In this document: piece after piece, positions 1 to 7,102 of the stretch | How positions within the stretch are numbered: the stretch's first letter is position 1 | Layout of the letters: each line of letters starts with the position of its first letter | NCBI GenBank assembly: GCA_019419955.1 | Contig: JAHZIB010000024.1 | Coordinates: 1 to 17,787, forward strand | Direction of reading: 5' to 3' | DNA: 17,787 nucleotides | Origin: Clostridiales bacterium | GTDB lineage: Bacteria > Bacillota > Clostridia > TANB77 > CAG-508 | Notes under the pieces: generated by a model | What the model saw: only the letters and a program-made list of their open reading frames with translations | The model's database searches: none | What the model was told of the DNA's origin: nothing | Program-made: the position numbers and the translations under genes

Positions 1-55
1 TCTTATCGAGTTGGATTTTCTGCTTATCGGGTTCCTATTTTAGGACACCCTCTTT
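1..55. repeat. Left copy of 55-bp terminal inverted repeat
   Basis: Positions 1-55 match the reverse complement of 17725-17779 at 53 of 55 positions; the differences are at 11 and 48. The unit contains CTTATCG twice (2-8 and 23-29), 21 bp apart, and a small dyad TCCTA-TTT-TAGGA (33-45). The copy stops 12 bp before the L,D-transpeptidase stop codon. Paired short repeats spaced by two helical turns recall transposase-binding sites at insertion-sequence ends, but no transposase lies in the window and I do not recognise the family. The edges may simply be where the sequence runs into a multicopy repeat. Confidence 0.85.
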
Positions 56-67
56 GTTAAAAATACA

Positions 68-1447
68 TCAGGAAGCATACAAAATGATTGGAATACTAGT
101 ATCAATATTTTGATATATTGTTTTTGCAGCATTATATGGCAAGTTAATGCAACCATGAGACCCATTGGTTAGATAAATGTTTCCACCAAAATTAGATCTC
201 CAGGTAGCATCATGCAAACCTATCCCACCATTAAACGGCATCCAAAAGCTTACTGGAGAAGAATATTTACTTCCGTCTCTGTTGTAACCTTCAAGTTTAG
301 TGTTAGTCGTTTTGTATGTCAAATAGTAAATTCCTACTGGTGTTGCATATCCACTTGACACATTTCCACTTACAAATGGTGTTTCCACAATACAGTTTTC
401 ATTAACATACATCCATAACCTTTGTCTTGATAAATCAAGTTCAACATATGTGCTTATTCCCTTATAATTTGGTAATGGATTATATGTGGGTTCAAATTTA
501 GCATTAGTGTAGTTTTCTAATTGCTTTTTTATTTTATTAATTTCTTCTTGCTTATTAATAGTAGCATATGTTTTTCTACCAAATGCAATAGATATTTCCC
601 CTATTCCCGTTGCGTTAAATCTTGTAGAAGTAAGGCTATACTGTGACTTCTCGGCTAATTTATCAACAAAATTTGAAACATTGGTTTCTAAATCAATAAG
701 ATAATAACCATCCTCACCTTGTTCAACCCAATCTTTCATTACATTACTATCTAAAACATATTTGCTTCCATCATAAAGCATATATGTAATAGTAGTACCA
801 ACTATTTTATTAATTTCATCTCTTTGCTGAATAAGCTTTTTATCATCTGATAAAATACTTGGTTCAATGTTAGTTACTTGCTTAAAGTCAATTTCTGTTT
901 TACCTTCTTTTAGTTCTTGAAGCATAAAATTATATGCGTCTTCTAAACTAAGTTCATTTCCCTCTTTCTCTGGCACGATATATACCTGATTTTTATTGTT
1001 CCATTCTAATTTGGCATTTTGAGGCTTTCTAATATTAGATTCCTTAAAGATAGCCAAAGAGCTTAAATACTCCTTTACCTTGTCCTCATTTACAGTAAAT
1101 AAGTTCTCCAAAGTATAACTTTTAGAAGCATTTTGCTCTAAATTTTGACTTTTAAGAACATCGTTAATTTGTTCTACATTGGTCTTAAATTCAAAATGTG
1201 AACCAATACAAGTATATTCCTTATCATCTGCAAAATAAAATGTTAGTGTAGCATTGTTCATGTGTTTTTCAAGCTTATTTTTGGCTCCATCAACACTAGA
1301 AAAAGAACATTCTACACCATTTATGTATGTATTATAACTAAATACATCTTTTGCAAGAAAACCCAGTAAAAAAACAAGCAAAAACACTAATATTGCACAT
1401 ACAAATACTACTATATTAAGCACCTTTCCTACCCGTTGTTTCTTCAT
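68..1447 (-). CDS. Membrane-anchored L,D-transpeptidase (YkuD domain)
   Basis: Predicted to form 3-3 peptide cross-links in peptidoglycan, or attach proteins to it, outside the membrane. The product is 459 residues. A basic start and a hydrophobic span at about residues 10-33 form a signal anchor. A long middle region resembles the peptidoglycan-binding domain usual in clostridial L,D-transpeptidases. The C-terminal about 120 residues are a YkuD domain with conserved His in GIGLHDATW (about 412) and the catalytic motif SHGCINLP (Cys about 433). The start at 1447 is chosen because AGGAGG (1456-1461) lies 8 bp upstream. An ATG 51 bp earlier, at 1498, stays in frame but has no comparable site. 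The gene is intact although its stop (TGA) is only 12 bp from the terminal repeat. The family call is firm; the substrate and exact reaction are inferred. Confidence 0.93.
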   Translation of the reverse strand: MKKQRVGKVLNIVVFVCAILVFLLVFLLGFLAKDVFSYNTYINGVECSFSSVDGAKNKLEKHMNNATLTFYFADDKEYTCIGSHFEFKTNVEQINDVLKSQNLEQNASKSYTLENLFTVNEDKVKEYLSSLAIFKESNIRKPQNAKLEWNNKNQVYIVPEKEGNELSLEDAYNFMLQELKEGKTEIDFKQVTNIEPSILSDDKKLIQQRDEINKIVGTTITYMLYDGSKYVLDSNVMKDWVEQGEDGYYLIDLETNVSNFVDKLAEKSQYSLTSTRFNATGIGEISIAFGRKTYATINKQEEINKIKKQLENYTNAKFEPTYNPLPNYKGISTYVELDLSRQRLWMYVNENCIVETPFVSGNVSSGYATPVGIYYLTYKTTNTKLEGYNRDGSKYSSPVSFWMPFNGGIGLHDATWRSNFGGNIYLTNGSHGCINLPYNAAKTIYQNIDTSIPIILYAS

Positions 1448-1521
1448 ATTTGTTACCTCCTCGATGCTGAATTTGTTGCTGTTATTTAACTTGAACATAT
1501 AAAAAAAATCTACACTTCATT

Positions 1522-1549
1522 ATTATAACATAAAAATAAAAAAAGTGAA
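1522..1549 (-). promoter_or_regulatory. Candidate promoter of the L,D-transpeptidase gene
   Basis: On the minus strand a perfect TATAAT (1522-1527) is preceded, after 16 bp, by a weak -35 TTCACT (1544-1549). The predicted transcript start is about 70 bp before the chosen start codon. The -10 is good and the -35 poor, so this is tentative. Confidence 0.4.
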
Positions 1550-1579
1550 GTTTTTTGTAATTATTTGTTGATTTTTTTT

Positions 1580-1676
1580 GTTACAGGATAATGGTTATTG
1601 CACATTTAAACTCCCAATTGTAGAACAATTATTTTTTTAAACTATTATTCTGTAACATGTTTATGTTACAGAATAA
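1580..1676. repeat. Nested inverted repeats built from GTTACAGAATAAT
   Basis: Two overlapping dyads fill the gap between the transpeptidase and response-regulator genes. The outer one pairs 1580-1596 (GTTACAGGATAATGGTT) with 1640-1656, 15 of 17 matching. The inner one is perfect: TTATTCTGTAACAT (1645-1658), a 4-nt loop, then its complement at 1663-1676. Bases 1618-1656 are also about 85% identical to 17685-17722 at the other end. Neither strand has a T-run after the hairpin, so it is not a standard terminator. It may be a small non-autonomous element (MITE-like) or an operator pair; the second copy favours the former. Confidence 0.7.
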
Positions 1677-1721
1677 AAAAATTATATAACTCTTGTCCTT
1701 CTTACATTTTTTATTTAAGTA

Positions 1722-2393
1722 TTACTTTAAAATATAGCCCTGACCTCTTTTTGTTTCTATTATTTCTTGTAAATTCAATTCCTCTAATTTGTTTCTAAGT
1801 CTATTTACGTTTACTGTTAATGTATTATCATCAATAAAACTTTGACTATCCCAAAGATATTCAATTATTTCTTCTCTAGAAACTATCTGACCTCTTTTAC
1901 TTACTAAATAGTGCAATATTTTAAGTTCATTTTTTGTTAGTTCCATTATTTGGCCATTTTTCTCTAATTGACTTTTGGAAACATTTAAAATAAAGTCTCT
2001 GCAGTCAAGCAAGTTTTGATATGTATCCGTATTTTGACTTCTTTTTAAAAGTGCATTAATTTTAGCAAGTAAAATTTGGATATTGAAAGGTTTTACTACA
2101 TATTGGTCTGCCCCATAATTTAAACTCAATAATTCGTCTATCTCACTGTTTCTGCTTGTAAGCATTATAATTGGTACATTTGAGGTTTTTCTTATTTCTT
2201 TACATATATACTCTCCATCAACAAACGGCAAATTAATATCTAGTAAAATTAAATCAACTTTATTCTCTAAAATAGTTCGAATTGAATTTTCAAAGTTATT
2301 TAATACACTAACTTCAAAACCATTTCTTTCTAGAAATATTTTCAGTTCGTTTCTTAATTTTTCGTCATCTTCTACTATTAATATTTTACTCAT
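1722..2393 (-). CDS. Response regulator, OmpR/PhoB family, BceR-like (orphan)
   Basis: A phosphorylation-controlled DNA-binding transcription factor of 223 residues. The receiver domain (1 to about 117) has the acidic pocket D9/D10, phospho-acceptor D52 in LLLDINLP, T79 and K101 in the KPF motif. The winged-helix output domain (about 125-223) ends RGQGYILK and carries FIDDNTLTVNVNRLR, a signature I associate with BceR/GraR-type regulators of cell-envelope stress. Those normally sit next to a short intramembrane-sensing kinase and a BceAB-type transporter. Here neither is present: downstream there is only repeat DNA and the transpeptidase gene. A ribosome site AAGGA lies 11 bp upstream of the ATG. 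A possible -10 TATACT lies at 2413-2418, about 20 bp before the ATG; its only candidate -35 (TTGGAA) is 19 bp away. Family is certain; the target genes are unknown, though the adjacent wall enzyme is a plausible one. Confidence 0.93.
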   Translation of the reverse strand: MSKILIVEDDEKLRNELKIFLERNGFEVSVLNNFENSIRTILENKVDLILLDINLPFVDGEYICKEIRKTSNVPIIMLTSRNSEIDELLSLNYGADQYVVKPFNIQILLAKINALLKRSQNTDTYQNLLDCRDFILNVSKSQLEKNGQIMELTKNELKILHYLVSKRGQIVSREEIIEYLWDSQSFIDDNTLTVNVNRLRNKLEELNLQEIIETKRGQGYILK

Positions 2394-2455
2394 CTTTCTA
2401 TCATTCCTTCCTAGTATACGAGTCTAGCTGAAAAAATTTCCAATATAATAAAAAT

Positions 2456-2861
2456 AGTAAATCTGTAAGCCGGGTTCTGTCTTGAATAGTCATCTATCTA
2501 GTACATATATTACTATATGCATCATGCCACCAAATTAAGGAGACTGACGAGCAGCCATTAACCTCCTTGGCTCGGTGTTGCTCCAGATGGGGTTTACATT
2601 GACCCAATATGTCACCATATTGGCGGTAAGCTCTTGCCTCACCTTTTCACCCTTACCATACTAGAAGTTAGAAACTAGATATTACTTCTAATTATATTTA
2701 TAACTCTAATCTCTAACCTCTAGTATGGCGGTTATTTTCTGTTGCACTTTCCTTAAGGTTTCCCTCACTGGACGTTATCCAGCATCATTGCTCTATGGAG
2801 CCCGGACTTTCCTCGTACGCTGCCTTTCGGCTTTGCTATACGCGACTATTTGATTTACTAC
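2456..2861 (-). ncRNA. rnpB: RNase P RNA, bacterial type A
   Basis: The catalytic RNA that trims tRNA 5' leaders, read on the minus strand. Near the 5' end is GAGGAAAGTCCGGGCTCC, followed by GAGGGAAACC, AGTGCAACAGAAA, AAGGGTGAAAAGGTGAGG and the 3' element ACAGAACCCGGCTTA. These follow the same order as the E. coli (type A) RNA, including type A P12-P14 flanks, and not the B. subtilis type B pattern. The ends are set by a P1 pairing of AGTAAATC (2852-2859) with GATTTACT (2456-2463) and by the promoter just upstream. The P12 region is unusually long (2656-2728). No clear intrinsic terminator follows, only ATTTTTATT. The response-regulator ATG lies about 60 bp beyond the 3' end. Confidence 0.95.
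2656..2728 (-). other. Extended P12 hairpin of RNase P RNA with heptamer repeats
   Basis: A 73-nt hairpin inside rnpB begins and ends with CCATACTAGA and TCTAGTATGG. The lower stem runs about 24 pairs, with only G·U wobbles as departures from perfect pairing. Its 5' arm contains three consecutive heptamers of pattern TAGAGNT. P12 is known to vary in length among type A RNAs; this is a long, AT-rich version that looks expanded by repeat duplication. Confidence 0.75.
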
Positions 2862-2867
2862 TCTTAT

Positions 2868-2896
2868 ATTTTACTATAAAACAACATATTCGTCAA
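2868..2896 (-). promoter_or_regulatory. rnpB promoter (sigma-A type)
   Basis: On the minus strand -35 TTGACG (2891-2896), a 17-bp spacer and -10 TAAAAT (2868-2873) place the transcript start near 2861, which agrees with the P1 5' strand of RNase P RNA. The -35 overlaps the stop codon of the upstream gene (2893-2895), so the promoter sits at the very edge of that coding sequence. Confidence 0.8.
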
Positions 2897-3720
2897 ATAT
2901 TTTCCACCTCTTCGATTAAATTTCTATAACTTATTAAAAATGTTGTTTTATCTTGTGTTTTACTATCCTCCTCTAGCTCATTTATCAATATATATGCTTT
3001 GTTAATTATATCAATATTATTAAGATTATTTAGTGAATTATTAATTAGTCCTGTAAATCCTTCTTTTGCTTTTGCAAGATGCTCATTAATTTTATTCCAA
3101 TCTTCATTTTCTACATATGCATAAGCGTAAAGTATATTAGTTTTTACATTACAAATGGTATTTTTCTCACCATCATCAGAAAACTCTTTTAAATACTGAA
3201 ATAATAAATCATGCAAAGTTGCCAAATTTAATAATGTAGCCACCTTGTCCTTTTTTTCAATATTATAAATTGTTTCGTCTAATGTATTATTAAATTTGAG
3301 TAATTTCTCTTTGTTCACATTAAGAGTAGTTAAATCTATTAAAATTGTTGTCCAATTTGTATAAATATCTTCTACATCTCCTTTTATAGCATCCCAATCA
3401 ATGTTCTGTTTCCCTTGATTTGTATTTTCAAGCATAATACTACTATTTATAGTATTCTCAGAAGTAGTATTACTGTCTGCTTCAGGATTGCTAATTTCCT
3501 CTTTTACAACTTCATATTTTGTATATGTTATATGATTTATCTTATTCATTATTTCCACTAAATTTGAACTTGCAAACTCTATCTCTGAAATACTTTTTTG
3601 TTTAAGAATAGAAGAATCATTTGATTTATTTGTCATTGTTTTTGAATATACAAAATATCCTCCAATTGATAATGCTATTAAAGCAAATAAAATTATAATT
3701 GTAACAACATATCTTTTCAT
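2893..3720 (-). CDS. Membrane-anchored helical protein of unknown function
   Basis: I do not recognise this 275-residue protein. It starts with two basic residues and one hydrophobic span (about 4-26), with no lipobox cysteine, so it is probably an uncleaved anchor with an extracellular domain. Residues about 28-105 are polar, rich in Asn, Ser and Thr, and look like a linker. Residues about 108-275 are predicted largely helical with regular Leu/Ile spacing, including YTNWTTILIDLTTLNVN and LLNLATLHDLLFQYLKEF. This suggests a helical bundle. The best ribosome site, AAGGAG, is 14 bp from the ATG, longer than for its neighbours; no other in-frame start is better. The stop codon overlaps the rnpB -35 box. 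A possible promoter is at 3919-3947. The gene is probably real from its codon use and compact boundaries; the function is open. Confidence 0.8.
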   Translation of the reverse strand: MKRYVVTIIILFALIALSIGGYFVYSKTMTNKSNDSSILKQKSISEIEFASSNLVEIMNKINHITYTKYEVVKEEISNPEADSNTTSENTINSSIMLENTNQGKQNIDWDAIKGDVEDIYTNWTTILIDLTTLNVNKEKLLKFNNTLDETIYNIEKKDKVATLLNLATLHDLLFQYLKEFSDDGEKNTICNVKTNILYAYAYVENEDWNKINEHLAKAKEGFTGLINNSLNNLNNIDIINKAYILINELEEDSKTQDKTTFLISYRNLIEEVENI

Positions 3721-4149
3721 ATTGATATTAAATTCTCCTTATATAACAAATTTAGGTTTTTAAAACAGCTTTACCTATAAACTGAATACACTATTCTAAA
3801 TTCACGTGATACACATATTTTTATTAGAAAACGTAGAGCAAGTTTTTGTGCATCAATTTTATTATTGCCAAAAAATTTCCTTTTATTCTCTTGTATTATT
3901 ATTTTTTTTCAAACAATAATATTAGTATAGTTATAACATAATTACAATTTTGTCGTTATTATATATTTTTAATATTTAATCAACATTTACAAAGTACATT
4001 TAATTAATTTTAAATTTGTTTAAAAAAAATAATTTTTCTATAACGGTTTGTGAATAATATGGATAAAGCTTGTATATAATCATATTTCAAATGAAAGTTA
4101 AAATGACAAAAATTGAAATTGTTTTCGACATTAAAGGAGTGAGAATAAA
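3721..4149. other. Intergenic region between divergent genes; no gene seen
   Basis: About 430 bp of very AT-rich DNA with no credible coding frame and no tRNA or riboswitch fold that I can recognise. For the minus-strand gene a candidate promoter is TTGTAA (3942-3947), 17 bp, TAATAT (3919-3924), which would give a leader of about 190 nt. For the plus-strand gene a perfect -10 TATAAT is at 4075-4080, with no convincing -35 at the right distance. Confidence 0.6.
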
Positions 4150-4431
4150 ATGGAGGTAACTGTAAGATTATATAGTGTAAAACGTAACGAAATAAATGAC
4201 TTCTTAAGAGAATTTTATAATGACAATAGTAATTACATGAATTTAACTGAATGGGAAAAAAAGTACCGCAATCCTATAGAATTAGTGGATATTATTGGTA
4301 CTTTTATTGACAACAATGATAAATTTGCAATAAATATGTGGATTAGCTTAGATAAAGGTTTGTTCTTAAACGTAACTGATGAAAATGCAGATAAAATAAT
4401 TCGCTACATCTACGAAAGGTATCCCTGGTAA
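4150..4431 (+). CDS. Small conserved hypothetical protein (93 aa)
   Basis: A soluble 93-residue protein without signal or membrane segments, mixed alpha/beta in appearance, ending IIRYIYERYPW. The central ELVDIIGTFIDNNDKF and MWISLDKGLFLNVTD segments look like the core. From memory it resembles a short hypothetical protein common in Clostridia, but I know no function for it. Start support is good: AAAGGAGTGAG lies upstream of the ATG, with the AAAGGAG core at 4134-4140. The stop is only 9 bp from the convergent gpsA stop with no hairpin between, so the two transcripts must overlap at their 3' ends. TATAAT at 4075-4080 is the likely -10. Confidence 0.8.
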   Translation: MEVTVRLYSVKRNEINDFLREFYNDNSNYMNLTEWEKKYRNPIELVDIIGTFIDNNDKFAINMWISLDKGLFLNVTDENADKIIRYIYERYPW

Positions 4432-4440
4432 TCTTACTTT

Positions 4441-5424
4441 TTACTCACACTTTTTATCACGTGTCATAAGTTTTGTAACAGCTTCTCTAGGCTGTAAACC
4501 ATTGTATAGCACATCATATACAGTTGAGACAATTGGCATGTCTATATGATGTTTTTTGGAAAGCTTATATGCTACCTCAATATTGTCTATACTCTCAATA
4601 GTCATTCCTATTTCTTTCCTAGTTTCTTCAACACTTAAACCTCTGCCTATGCATCTTCCAGCTCTTCTATTTCTACTATGTTCACTAAGGCAAGTAACAA
4701 TTAGGTCTCCAAGACCAGATAGACCATAAAAAGTATTATGATTACCACCAAGTGCGACACCCAAACGAGAAATTTCAGTTAACCCTCTTGTAATAAGAGC
4801 TGCAATAGTGTTATCTCCCATATTTAATTCTGTTACAATACCTGCACAAAATGCAATAATATTCTTTAATGCCCCTCCTAGTTCTGCTCCTTTAACATCA
4901 GAACTTGTATATATTCTCATACTTTCATTCATAAATGTATCTTGAATTAAGTATTGAACATCTATACTTTGAGAAGCAATTACAATAGCTGTAGGAATTT
5001 CTAAAGAAACCTCCTCTGCGTGACTAGGACCTGTAAAAACTCCAATTCTAGCATTTGGCACTTCTTCATTTACTACTTCATTTAGTGTATATAATGTAGA
5101 TGACTCAAATCCCTTCGAACATAATATAATAGGTTTATCTCCTACATAACCTTTATACTGTTTAATTACATCACGGGTAAACTTTGAAGGCGTAACATGA
5201 AGTATCATATCACTACCTTCCACAGCTTCTCTAATATCTGTAGTACATAATATATTTTCGGGCATTATTGCTTTAGGCAAAAACTTACATTTATGTTCAT
5301 TGTTTATTAAGTCTGCCTCCTCTTTTGCAAATGACCATATTTTTACATTATGTCCCATTTTGGCACCATGTATTGCTAATGCACAGCCCCAACTTCCACT
5401 TCCAATAACACATATATTTTTCAT
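4441..5424 (-). CDS. gpsA: NAD(P)-dependent glycerol-3-phosphate dehydrogenase
   Basis: Reduces dihydroxyacetone phosphate to sn-glycerol 3-phosphate in the cytosol, supplying the backbone for phospholipids. The 327-residue length is typical. The N-terminal Rossmann motif is GSGSWGCALA (8-17). SKGFE (103-107) and FTGPSHAEEV (130-139) are family motifs. The catalytic lysine is K187 in GGALKNIIAF, and GLSGLGDLIVTC (234-245) with SRNRRAG (250-256) forms the substrate and cofactor site. Start: AAAGGAGG sits 5 bp before the ATG. The gene follows plsY, which uses its product, after 133 bp. That gap has a possible own promoter: TTGGAA (5473-5478), 16 bp, TATAGT (5451-5456). It also holds a short palindrome (5533-5547). 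Confidence 0.97.
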   Translation of the reverse strand: MKNICVIGSGSWGCALAIHGAKMGHNVKIWSFAKEEADLINNEHKCKFLPKAIMPENILCTTDIREAVEGSDMILHVTPSKFTRDVIKQYKGYVGDKPIILCSKGFESSTLYTLNEVVNEEVPNARIGVFTGPSHAEEVSLEIPTAIVIASQSIDVQYLIQDTFMNESMRIYTSSDVKGAELGGALKNIIAFCAGIVTELNMGDNTIAALITRGLTEISRLGVALGGNHNTFYGLSGLGDLIVTCLSEHSRNRRAGRCIGRGLSVEETRKEIGMTIESIDNIEVAYKLSKKHHIDMPIVSTVYDVLYNGLQPREAVTKLMTRDKKCE

Positions 5425-5450
5425 ATATCTGCCTCCTTTAAGCTAATTTT

Positions 5451-5478
5451 ACTATAATAAATTTTTTCTTTTTTCCAA
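5451..5478 (-). promoter_or_regulatory. Possible gpsA promoter
   Basis: Minus-strand TTGGAA (5473-5478), 16-bp spacer, TATAGT (5451-5456), about 20 bp before the transcript start that would serve gpsA alone. Both boxes match the consensus at 4 or 5 of 6 positions. Cotranscription from plsY is equally possible. Confidence 0.35.
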
Positions 5479-5557
5479 GTTATTGACGATAAGTCTTATT
5501 CACCTCTTATAATTTATATATAGAGTTAGTATATATCTTTAAGATATGCTAAAACGT

Positions 5558-6187
5558 TTAACTTAATCCTTTAAAACTTATTCTATTTTCAGTTCCATTT
5601 AATAATCTCTTAACATTTTCTCTATGGTTAAATATTATTAGAACTGCAAGTAAAATACTATAGATTAAATAATTGCCTTCTGTTATGTAATTTTGTGGTA
5701 TAAACAGAGTTAAAACCGGATATAGTACTGCTGCTGCAATCGAACCAACTGAAACCATTTGAGTTAGTGCAATTAATATCAAAGCAAATACCAAACATAT
5801 TAAGCCAATTTGCCAATTAGACATAATTAATACTCCGAGTGAAGTGGCAACTCCTTTTCCTCCTTTAAATTTGAAAAATATCGGAAACGTATGTCCTAAA
5901 ATAACCGCAATACCTGCTGTTTGCACTAACGCGGATGCATTTGCACTGTCAATAATTTTACCAATAAATAAAGCAATCAATATAGCTACTACTCCCTTTA
6001 AAATATCACAAATAAGGGTTATCGCAGCCGCCTTCTTGCCAACTGACCTAAGCATATTGGTTGTTCCGGCATTTCCGCTTCCCTTTTCCCTTACATCAAA
6101 TCCAGCCATCTTTTTGCTAAAGATAATTGAAAAATTAATACTACCTATTAAATAAGCAATTATCACCATTACTGCACATTCTACCAT
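5558..6187 (-). CDS. plsY: Acyl-phosphate:glycerol-3-phosphate acyltransferase
   Basis: An integral membrane enzyme that transfers an acyl chain from acyl-phosphate (made by PlsX) to position 1 of glycerol 3-phosphate, giving lysophosphatidate. The chosen form is 209 residues with several hydrophobic segments. The three hallmark motifs are visible: GSGNAGTTN (36-44), FKGGKGVAT (107-115) and, in the region after about 140, VSVGSIAAA. I start at 6187 because AAAGGAG lies 10 bp upstream. An ATG at 6208 would add seven residues but overlaps that ribosome site. The gene begins 28 bp after the stop of an unrecognised gene and precedes gpsA, so it is probably cotranscribed with the upstream pair. 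Confidence 0.96.
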   Translation of the reverse strand: MVECAVMVIIAYLIGSINFSIIFSKKMAGFDVREKGSGNAGTTNMLRSVGKKAAAITLICDILKGVVAILIALFIGKIIDSANASALVQTAGIAVILGHTFPIFFKFKGGKGVATSLGVLIMSNWQIGLICLVFALILIALTQMVSVGSIAAAVLYPVLTLFIPQNYITEGNYLIYSILLAVLIIFNHRENVKRLLNGTENRISFKGLS

Positions 6188-6215
6188 ATTCTTATATCTC
6201 CTTTCCATCTTCTTT

Positions 6216-7058
6216 TTATTTAACTAAGTTTTCTAATTCTTTCCTTGCCTTGGCATTGTCTTGTAAGCATTTGTCAATGCATACTCTCATTAGCGTTTTC
6301 GCCATTTGGGATTTTTCTTTTTCAGTTGTTATTTGCTTAGTATTTACTTTATCAGCCACTTTTTCTTTTTTGTCTGTATTCTCCTTTTTTTGTGGATTAC
6401 TTTTTTTACCATTCTTCTCATTCTCATATTTTGCCAGTCTTACTACTCTGTTTGCATACATCTGAAATTCCTCTGGTATTTCAGACAATTGTTTTTTTCC
6501 ATATTCATCAAATACCCAACATGTCATTGTTTGATTCCACTTCGTGCGAAGATTTTTCTCGTATTTTTGTTCTTCGGTCATTTCAGAAGCCTTTAATATT
6601 TTACCCTTCTTTCGTATTACAGACCTTGGTATTTGACCATCATGACTATCCATCCAATTTATTATTTCAGTATAAATTTTATTTTCTCTTTCTTCAAATT
6701 TTTTGCATTGGTTCACAGTCTTCTTTCTTCTCTCAACTGGTATTTTTAATAAAGGTATTCTTTTCCAATCAAACTCTATGGGATCAATATACTGGCTTCT
6801 CATTTTCTGGTCAAATTTTCTTAAACCTGCTATCATATCTTTGTATTCTTCATACTCTTTTGGTAATTTCCCCAGTGGAACTCCCATATATGATTCATAT
6901 ATCTCACATAACTTCGAACTATCCCATTCATGTCGTAATTCTTGTTCATATTTATCATTCGCATTAGTTTTAGGCATTTTTCCATCATGAGTTTCTTTCC
7001 ATTCTAAAATTTTTCTATACATTATTTCTTCTGTATTTTCATTTTTTTCTTTTGCCAT
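6216..7058 (-). CDS. Uncharacterised protein with a duplicated W-HDG-P domain
   Basis: I cannot name this 280-residue soluble, basic protein. It has an internal duplication. Residues about 14-83 (YRKILEWKETHDGKMPK, then KYEQELRHEWD, KLPKEYEEY) align with about 129-211 (YTEIINWMDSHDGQIPR, then KYEKNLRTKWN, EIPEEFQMY). Each copy is helical with a Trp, an HDG turn and a Pro, distantly reminiscent of helicase-associated-type DNA-binding repeats. A Lys-rich linker (about 213-252) leads to a helical tail. The start is placed at 7058: the upstream AAGGAATGAT...ATGG layout is the same as in the deaminase and der genes. A GTG at 7100, 2 bp after the previous stop, is an alternative. It lies between another unknown gene and plsY in one likely operon. 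Confidence 0.8.
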   Translation of the reverse strand: MAKEKNENTEEIMYRKILEWKETHDGKMPKTNANDKYEQELRHEWDSSKLCEIYESYMGVPLGKLPKEYEEYKDMIAGLRKFDQKMRSQYIDPIEFDWKRIPLLKIPVERRKKTVNQCKKFEERENKIYTEIINWMDSHDGQIPRSVIRKKGKILKASEMTEEQKYEKNLRTKWNQTMTCWVFDEYGKKQLSEIPEEFQMYANRVVRLAKYENEKNGKKSNPQKKENTDKKEKVADKVNTKQITTEKEKSQMAKTLMRVCIDKCLQDNAKARKELENLVK

Positions 7059-7102
7059 TCTATGAATCATTCCTTTCGCAGATATTTCTTTAAATACCAC
7101 AT

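Noticed and set aside
1645..1676. Perfect hairpin as an intrinsic terminator of the response-regulator gene
   Set aside because: On the minus strand it is followed by TAGTTTAAAAAAA, not a T-run, and on the plus strand by an A-run. It also has a relative at 17685-17722, which suggests a repeat.
3721..4149. A small gene, tRNA or CRISPR-like repeats in the largest gap
   Set aside because: No frame with a ribosome site and coding character, no cloverleaf and no regularly spaced repeats were seen.
6250..6990. Several open frames on the plus strand opposite the duplicated-domain protein (up to 191 codons)
   Set aside because: They are rich in Phe, Leu and Ser, as expected from the complement of Lys/Glu-rich coding sequence, and lack ribosome sites and domain motifs.
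7059..7100. GTG at 7100 as start of the duplicated-domain protein
   Set aside because: The GTG is only 2 bp after the previous stop with a weak GGAAG site. The ATG at 7058 has the AAGGAATGAT layout shared with other genes here. Not fully excluded.
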